Below, in pieces: positions 57,831 through 64,000 of a stretch of DNA of 64,000 bases. This DNA comes from Sarcophilus harrisii (taxonomy: Eukaryota > Chordata > Mammalia > Dasyuromorphia > Dasyuridae). The DNA lies in assembly GCF_902635505.1 (NCBI RefSeq), contig NC_045426.1:359649138-359713137 (forward strand), read 5' to 3'. The position numbers and the translations under genes were made by a program. Numbering within the stretch: the stretch's first letter is position 1; each line of letters begins with the position of its first letter. The notes beneath the pieces are model-generated. The model was not told the origin of the DNA. It saw only the letters and a list, made by a program, of their open reading frames with translations, and ran no database searches.

Positions 57831-58900
57831 ACATATGAGAGGGCAGGTGAAACTGGAAAGAGTTATACAAAGAGTTCCTTCATAGATGGATTCCCAGGCT
57901 TTCTTTGCTCAGTGTTCTCAAGTGTCTCTGTGTAGTTATGTGTTTATATTTCACTGAGACCATATATAATATATATATATATATACCACAATAAGAGGAA
58001 GTACACATTAAAGAAGTCAAATTCCAGATCCAGATTCAAAATGCCTGAATTGAGTTAAAGAGATTGAGTTCCTGAATTAATGTTAGCTAGACAGCAGGAA
58101 GGCAAAGATTGCAACAAGCACAATTAGGAATATAGACTAAAGAGCCATGCCTCTATGTTCAAAACATCTGAGTTTTGTTGGGTTTTTGAATGCAGTAAAT
58201 CAGAGGTGAATATAAGCTCCTTGAGAGAGTGGGTATTGTCTATTACTTTCCTTTGTGTACCCAATACTTATTGAAGAAATGTTAAGGTCATTAAAAACAT
58301 TGGGCAATTTTTTAAAATTTAAATTGAACCTGTAAAAAACCTAAATTTGCCCAATTCTGGGCCCAGGTCACTGTGCATTTGTAGTGTCTGTATAAGAGAG
58401 ATGTACTGATAGACCAGTCCTCTGGGTTCTCTAACGGTATATCTAGATAGCTTTTGTCATGCATTTGCTTTTCCCTATGTGAATAGGGCAAATTCTTTTG
58501 AGTAATTATAGATCTCATAAGACTCTACAATATTCTAGCACTTGATGCAATCACTACCACTTCTCTATAAATATAACAATTAAGGAGACCTCTTCCATTT
58601 GTACAAAATACTCTTCATACTTGTAGCAAATGTATCTGGCCAGCATATATTACTGACTCTCTCAAACCTCATTTCATAATAATGAACAGGTCACTGAACA
58701 TTTATTTTTATATTGAATATTTCAAAAACTATTGAAAAGTTTGGGAATACTTTGTTGGAGAAGTACTTTAATGTAGTATTTCACTATAGCATACCACATA
58801 TTTATTTTAATCAATAGTTATTAAGCATAGTGGGATTTTGGTATTCTCTGTTCCTTTCAGTCAATATTGTCACTAAAAAGACATGACTTGCTGGAGAATA
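57830..58900. other. Mostly unassigned; short L2-type end at 58205-58285
   Basis: AATATAAGCTCCTTGAGAGA then GTACCCAATACTTATTGAAG looks like an L2 end. A TA run lies at 57967-57985. The rest is unassigned. Confidence 0.45.
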
Positions 58901-58904
58901 CTAT

Positions 58905-59025
58905 TATCTTTTTTTTGTAGGTTGCTGTCTTTTAATCTTGAAGAGGACCAAAATGACATCATTATGTTGTCCAACTCTGGCTGATCATCAATAAGAGCTT
59001 GGAATGCTCTGTTGCATTTAGTTCC
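58905..59025 (-). mobile_element. RTE-tailed SINE or RTE end fragment
   Basis: CTTGAAGAGGACCAAAATGA followed by ATCATTATGTTGTCCAACTC and GCTGATCATCAATAAGAGCT reads on the minus strand as the end of an RTE-mobilised repeat. It resembles the plus piece at 37290. Confidence 0.5.
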
Positions 59026-59029
59026 CATC

Positions 59030-60530
59030 TTTTTTTTTTCCTGAACTCATTGTAATATGATTTATTTTTACTAATTTTTTTGGTTATACATGTACATTCA
59101 TTTTTTACATATTTCCTTATGAATCATGTTGGAAGAAAAAAAGGAAAAAACTATGAAAGGAAAAAGAAAACAGAAGAAAAAGGAAAAACGTTAACATTAA
59201 ATCTTCCTGTCTCTGGATGTGTATGACATTTTCCATCCATTGGGATACCTAGGATCACTGAATCACTGAAAAGAACTACATTTATCATAGTTGATCATCA
59301 CACGATCTTGCTGTTGCTGTGTACAACTTTTCCCAGTTCTGCTTGTTTTGTTCAACATCAATTCATGTAAATCTTTCTAGGCTTTCTAAACTCAGTCTAA
59401 AAAATAATATTCCATTACTTTCATGTATCATAACTTTTTCAGCCGGTCCCTAATTGAAAGGCATCTACTCACTTTCCAATTCTTTGCCATCATAAAAATA
59501 GTTGCTACATGTTTGCACATATGGGTCCTTTTCCCTCTTTTATGATTTCTTTGGGATATAGACCCAGTGGTGATTCTGCTGATCAAAGGGTATGCAGTAT
59601 GCCTTTGGGCAGTTTCAAATTATTCTCCAGAATGGTTGAAACATTTCACAATTCCACCAACAATACATTAGCATTCCAGTTTTCCTATATACCCCCCAAT
59701 ATTCATCATTATCTTTTCCTGTCATTTTAGCTAATCTGAGAGGTATAGGCTAGTATTGCAGAGTTGTTTTAATTTGCATTTCTCTGATCGATAGTGATTT
59801 TAGAGCATTTTTTCATATAACTACAGATGGTTTTAATTTCATCTGAAAAATGTCTGTTACTATACCTTGATCATTTAGCAATTGAGGAATGACGTGTTCT
59901 TATAAATTTGATTCAGTTCTTTATATATTTTAGAAATGACGCTTTTATCAGAAACACTGGCTGCAATTTTTCCCAGATTTCTGCTTCTCATCTAATTTTC
60001 TCAGTATAGATTTTATTTGTGCAAAAATGTTTTATTTAATGTAATAAAAGTTATTCATTTTGAATTTATAATGTTCTCTAGTTCTTCCTCCCTTCTCCAA
60101 AGGTCTGATAGGCACACTATCTAAATCTCCTAATTTGTTTTTAGTACTACTCTTTATGCCTAAATCACTAACCCATTTTGACTGTTTCAATATGGAGTGT
60201 GAGATATAAGTCTATGCTGAGTTTCTGACATTATTTCCCAGTTTTCCCAGAATTTTTTGTGAAATAGTGAGTTCTTTTCCTAGAAACTAGAGTATTAGAG
60301 TCTATCAAACACTAGTTTAATAGAGTTGTTGATGATTGTGTCATCTCTATCTAGCCTAATCCACTGATCCACCACTATTTCTTAGCCAGCACAATATGGT
60401 TTTGATGATTGTTCCTTTATAATAGTTTTAGGTCTGGTACTGCTAGGCCATCATCCTTTGCATTTTTCCATTAATTCCCTTGATACAGACTTCCTGTATC
60501 CTTTTCATATCTTTATCTTGGATGTCTTCA
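59030..60530 (-). mobile_element. Old L1, C-terminal half of ORF2 and 3' UTR
   Basis: On the minus strand the order is that of L1 ORF2. ACCTAAAACTATTATAAAGG and TTGTGCTGGCTAAGAAATAG (LKLYYK, WLRN) lie near 60360-60430. The endonuclease-distal region with AATTAGATGAGAAGCAG is near 59990, a cysteine-rich TTGTTGGTGGAATTGTG block is near 59650, and an FDQ-like GGGTCTATATCCCAAAG is near 59550. The 3' UTR runs left to about 59030. Many breaks. It is more diverged than the copies at 4154 and 13187, hence probably an older L1 subfamily. Confidence 0.8.
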
Positions 60531-60706
60531 GTAAGAATATAGATTATTCTCCAAAAAAAATTTATAGAGCTGGAAAAGTAAATAGAAGAGTCAATATTTA
60601 TTGATATTTTCATAGGTTTTTTAGAAAATCTAGGGTTTTTATTATATGACTTTGGTATTTTTGCCCCCTTTCAGATACCTTGAGATTAAATCCTTTAACT
60701 TCTTTT

Positions 60707-61022
60707 TTTATTAAAGCTTCTAATTTATAAAACATATGCATGGGTAATTTTTCATCATTGGCCATTACAAAACCTTCTGTTCCAAATTATCCTCTCCTTC
60801 ACCCCCCCCCACTCCCCTAGATGGAAGGTAGTCCAATACATGTTAAATATGTTAAAATATATGTTCAATCCAATACATGTATACATATTTATACAGTTAT
60901 CTTTCTGCACAAGAAAAATCGGATCAAGAAAAAAAAAACTGAGAAAGAAAACAAAATGCAAGCAAACAACAGAAAGTGTGAGAATGCTATATTGTGGTCC
61001 ATATTCAGTTCCATGATTCTCT
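60707..61022 (-). mobile_element. 5'-truncated L1 3' UTR
   Basis: AATCCTTTAACTTCTTTT at 60689-60706 matches 61023-61040 with one mismatch in 18. The minus strand gives an L1 3' UTR with CTTGTGCAGAAAGATAACTG, the TTTAACATAT-like words, a G-rich run (GGGGGGGGGTG) and the AATGATGAAAAATTACCCAT end. Confidence 0.9.
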
Positions 61023-61039
61023 AATCCTTTACCTTCTTT

Positions 61040-61515
61040 TAAAAATTGTGTCATTCTAGCCCAGATCTACCCTATGTATACTTGGTCTAATTCAGGTGCT
61101 CTTCCCATCTTTTTTTTTCATTAATGGCATGTTTACTTCATCCCATAATAGATAAAAGAAGATGATTTATATTGATCCCAAATGTGTTTGTTTCACTGTC
61201 ATTGCTGGAGCAGAATTTACTATAGAAATATCATAAATATTTTCTATTTTCATTTATTCATTGCCATTGTTCCTATATTCAAACAATAAATCAAGATGAT
61301 TTTGCTTCATCAGCAAGCTTTCCATAAAATTAGTTTTTCCTTCACTGTTTATTGTTTTCTAATTAAGAGGATGCTATTCATATCTCTTCCTTGATATTGT
61401 ATATTCTCAAATGCTACAGTCCTTGGCTGCCACATCTCTCCATTTGGTAAGGGAATTAAATATTTTCAGACTAAGAAAGATTTGAAGTTTTTTAGATCTA
61501 CTTGTTGATATGATT
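61040..61515. other. Unassigned sequence
   Basis: Nothing recognised. Confidence 0.4.
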
Positions 61516-61519
61516 GAAG

Positions 61520-61665
61520 CACATGAAATTTAGCAAAGATCTTTAGATGTATTATTGCATTTGAGGCTTACAATGACTACAGAAGGGAGGTAATGCAGAG
61601 GGGGAATTTGAGACTGAAAAGTTAATTAACTTGGCCCAGGATAATGCAACTATTAAGTGTCAGAG
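61520..61665 (-). mobile_element. MIR3-like SINE fragment
   Basis: TTGAGGCTTACAATGACTAC, TTAACTTGGCCCAGGATAAT and CAACTATTAAGTGTCAGAG, reversed and diverged. Confidence 0.6.
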
Positions 61666-61739
61666 AAATTTATCATCAAGCTAGCCTAACTGAAGTAATC
61701 CCACATTCTGAAAGAGAAACAAGAGAAAATAACCACCAT

Positions 61740-62230
61740 GCAAATCAAATTATTACCAACACCTTATTAACAACAACCACTAACTGCCCTCAGACCCTGA
61801 TGAAGACAACTCAAGAAGCTAAGCCCAAGAGACCTTTGGAATAAGATTCTTGTCCTGACACTTAGCCCTGCTTTCAGCCCAGTCTCTACAACCATCATCC
61901 ACAGAAGTAACTACTGTGGAGAAGTGACTCTTCATGCCTACTAATTGGCAATCACCTGCTACCTAAGCAAGCCTGACCAGCTGAAGCACCAAGTCACCCT
62001 GAAGAGGGATGTCACCAGGAGAGCCAAACCATTGCCACCACCTGAACTACCAAGTGGAAACCGCCTGGACTCCTGAGCCAAAAGGCCCTTCCCCAGATTA
62101 TCGACACTCTCCAATCAATCTGAATAACCATCATCTACGAAAGCAATGTTTCTAGGGCTAGAATGGGCCTAATACTACAAGGATTACACACCTTTCTGCT
62201 TCAGTCCTTGACTTCAGCAATGGCTACTTA
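61740..62230. other. C-rich unassigned block
   Basis: A 490-base stretch clearly richer in C than its surroundings, with CCACCACCTG, GACTCCTGAGCC and repeated ACCATCATC(C/T)AC words (near 61890 and 62128). The one sizeable frame (61644-61844) has no known family. It could be a decayed retroposon or other repeat; I cannot name it. Confidence 0.4.
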
Positions 62231-62429
62231 AGATCTGGAAAACATAGAGTTAGTCGCCAAAATCATTGAAGATGTCATATGAATCAACATCCAAAAATAT
62301 ATGATTTTATAATGAAAATGACATTAAAGAAAATTATTCATCACCTCAACATAAAGATTATGGGACCATTCTTTGATTTAGAACTGAAACCTTGTGTATA
62401 TATACTCTCTTACCCACATCAGAATATGA

Positions 62430-62545
62430 AAGCAGGGATTGTCACAACTTTTCTGTTGTATCTTCAATACTTAGCACTGTCCTTCGCACATATCAAATGC
62501 TTAATAAATGCTTTTTTTTGCTCATTCATTCATTTATTCATTAAT
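62430..62545 (+). mobile_element. L2-type 3' end
   Basis: TTCAATACTTAGCACTGTCC, TCGCACATATCAAATGCTTA and ATAAATGCTTTTTTTTGCTC. Confidence 0.75.
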
Positions 62546-62559
62546 CATCATCATGACCA

Positions 62560-62685
62560 ACAAAGATAATAGCTCACATTTATATAATTCTTTAAGATTG
62601 ACAAAATAATTTAAAAGTTTCTTTACAACTACCTCATTGTGCAAAAACTAGTGTAAAGTTGCATAGCTAGTAAGAGCTACACGAG
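62560..62685 (-). mobile_element. MIR3-like SINE fragment
   Basis: TAGCTCACATTTATATAATT and GTTGCATAGCTAGTAAGAGC with a decayed middle, reversed. Confidence 0.6.
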
Positions 62686-62766
62686 TACATGCAGGGGAGA
62701 AAAATTACCTATATCCCTGGGCTTTGGCAAGTTTTTCACTAGTTTGGGCTAGTCAGATGTTCAGGT

Positions 62767-63725
62767 TCAGGACACAAGATGGCAAAATAAAGGAGTAATT
62801 CACCCAACATCTCTTTAAAACACTGCAAATTCCTTTTAATAATGTCTCAACACATTTTAGAGAATCAGAACATCCAAAAAAAAATGGAGAACATTTTCCA
62901 GCCAGAAGCAGCTTTAGAGATCAAGTTTCTTATTTTATAGATGAGGAAATCTCTTCTACTACCCCTCATCTTTCCACCCAAACCCCTAGTGGGGAAAGTG
63001 ACTTGATCACAGAAACAGTAAATATCAGCAATTTAGAAGGTCAGCAGAAAAGTTCTGTCACATTGGGGTAAGAGCCTAGCATACAGTCTTGGTGCAGGTC
63101 ACATCAGCATAGCCCCAGATCTAGCCCTGGTCCTAGCCTCTGAATCAGTGGCAATATTCATGGCTTCCAGATCTCTCCACCCAGAGACATCAAAGAGGGC
63201 TTGGAAAGTCAGCCGGAAAGGTCTGTGGAACCAGAGTGGGAGTTCAACATGCATCAGCACAGGCTGCACCAGCACAACTCAGACCCTGGACCAGGCTCCA
63301 ACCCCAGCCCCAACTCCAGCTCCAGCCCAAGCATCAGCATGGTGGGACCTCTGAATCAGCAGCAGTGCTAGCGGCTTCTGGACCTCTTGGCCCAGAAACA
63401 CCAGAAGGACTTGGAAGGTCAGCAGAGACAGTCTATGGCAGCAGGGTGGGAGTACAGGGTGTAGTTCCAGCATAGGCTGTATCAATGCAGCCCAGTCCCA
63501 ATCCTGGCAGTCCTGGTGTCAGCAAAGCAGGATTCTGTTACTTTAGTATAACAGATCTTATAGCTACAATGTAGCGGGGAGATTCCTAACAGCTCCAAGG
63601 GAGAAAAGCGTGCTTGTGTTCAGTTTCCTAGGACATTTTCTGAAAACAGCTGCACATAACATTGCCCTCATATCTGGGGACAATGCTGTGAATCACTTAG
63701 ACCAAAGGGTAGCCATCAGTTCTGT
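62767..63725 (+). mobile_element. L1 5' UTR with repeated modules
   Basis: It starts near CAGGACACAAGATGGCAAAA. The text AATGTCTCAACACATTTTAG and AACATTTTCCAGCCAGAAGC corresponds, in order, to the minus-strand 5' UTR at 17705-18458. Three modules begin at about 63039, 63207 and 63417 with a GGTCAGCAGAAA-like core. Further on, GATTCCTAACAGCTCCAAGG matches the other copy again. ORF1 has not been reached or is lost, and the sequence becomes unassigned after about 63725. Open frames (63148-63354, 63236-63475) code for Ala-Pro-Thr repeats and are UTR. Confidence 0.78.
62915..63030 (-). mobile_element. SINE fragment inside the L1 5' UTR
   Basis: CTTATTTTATAGATGAGGAA and GGGAAAGTGACTTGATCACA are reversed MIR-type blocks. 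The flanks CAGCTTTAGA and CAGCAATTTAGA suggest a degenerate duplication. Confidence 0.55.
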
Positions 63726-63920
63726 TATAACCTACTGCTTGAATCAGTAATTATCCCTGGACAGCCTTAAATCATACCAGAAGTGCACTGGGTCAGAATA
63801 GCCCTCCTCCTGAGCAAATAAGTATTTTATATGGACACAATATATTGTAGCCCAAACCCTTATAGATTCCTTAGTTTGTTAATCCTCCCAATCCATCTGA
63901 TAGAAGCCAGAGCAGACTGG
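63725..63920. other. Unassigned sequence
   Basis: Nothing recognised. Confidence 0.4.
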
Positions 63921-63924
63921 AAAA

Positions 63925-64000
63925 GGATCCATTATTGGCCCTCATTTGCAGATGAAGAATGGAAGGCATTGAGAGGTTAAATGACTTGCCCACAGATCCT
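63925..64000 (-). mobile_element. MIR-like SINE, cut by the window end
   Basis: GGCCCTCATTTGCAGATGAA followed by AGAGGTTAAATGACTTGCCC, reversed. Confidence 0.75.

Noticed and set aside
63148-63485. Ala-Pro-Thr-rich protein
   Set aside because: It translates the C-rich module of an L1 5' UTR; the other copy at 17705-18458 shows the same sequence as UTR.
1-64000. CRISPR arrays, bacterial operons, phage or plasmid features
   Set aside because: The repeats present are vertebrate retroposons and microsatellites. No regularly spaced direct repeats with unique spacers exist.
1-64000. Endogenous retroviruses, LTR elements or other virus-derived copies
   Set aside because: I found no paired LTRs, primer-binding site or gag/pol/env-like text. 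All reverse-transcriptase text is L1 or RTE type.

Overview
This is an AT-rich, gene-poor stretch of a mammalian nuclear genome, and the repeats point to a marsupial. The LINE-1 copies are of the marsupial type: their 5' UTRs begin near GGGGCGGAGCCAAGATGG, a long purine-rich spacer separates ORF1 from ORF2, and ORF2 ends in a recognisable cysteine-containing tail. MIR-related SINEs with a CR1-like tail, RTE-tailed tRNA SINEs and many L2 pieces fit the same source. I cannot settle the species. I see no intact host protein-coding gene, no rRNA or tRNA gene, no CRISPR array and no recognisable LTR or viral element. Most short open frames lie in LINE remnants, microsatellites or low-complexity tracts.

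Positions 1-10335: an old plus-strand L1 (about 477 to 10335) that has been a landing site three times. It carries a minus-strand SINE in its 5' UTR, a near full-length processed pseudogene of ribosomal protein RPS20 in ORF1, and a later plus-strand L1 of about 5.9 kb (4154-10009) in ORF2, flanked by a degenerate 12-bp duplication. A fragment of an antisense L1 5' region follows at about 10400-10640.

Positions 10640-13080 hold ancient repeats. Positions 13080-18458 are a second nest: a minus-strand L1 (5' end at 18458) split by a plus-strand L1 of 4181 bp that starts eight bases before its ORF2 ATG (13187-17367, perfect 12-bp duplication).

Positions 18460-41400 are a mosaic of L2, CR1/L3-like, MIR-like and RTE-tailed SINEs, microsatellites and short 5'-truncated L1 3' ends (23045, 34274, 37347). 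Between them lies sequence I cannot assign.

Positions 41404-43772 contain the youngest-looking element, an L1-derived copy with 5' UTR, ORF1 and inter-ORF spacer but no ORF2 or L1 3' UTR. It has a perfect 16-bp target duplication and sits inside an older SINE. ORF1 is split once, at a 12-A run, and its coiled coil contains three 42-nt tandem repeats. This fits the half-L1 (HAL1) type known from mammals. A second, older ORF1-only copy lies at about 51379-53640.

Positions 43790-64000 hold L2 copies, a minus-strand RTE reverse-transcriptase remnant (about 50060-50560), an old minus-strand L1 ORF2 (59030-60530), a short L1 3' end (60707-61022), an unassigned C-rich block (61740-62230), and the 5' UTR of an L1 family with repeated modules (from about 62767). 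No new functional system was found. The interest lies in how the insertions are nested and in the contrast between ORF1-only and ORF2-only L1 copies.
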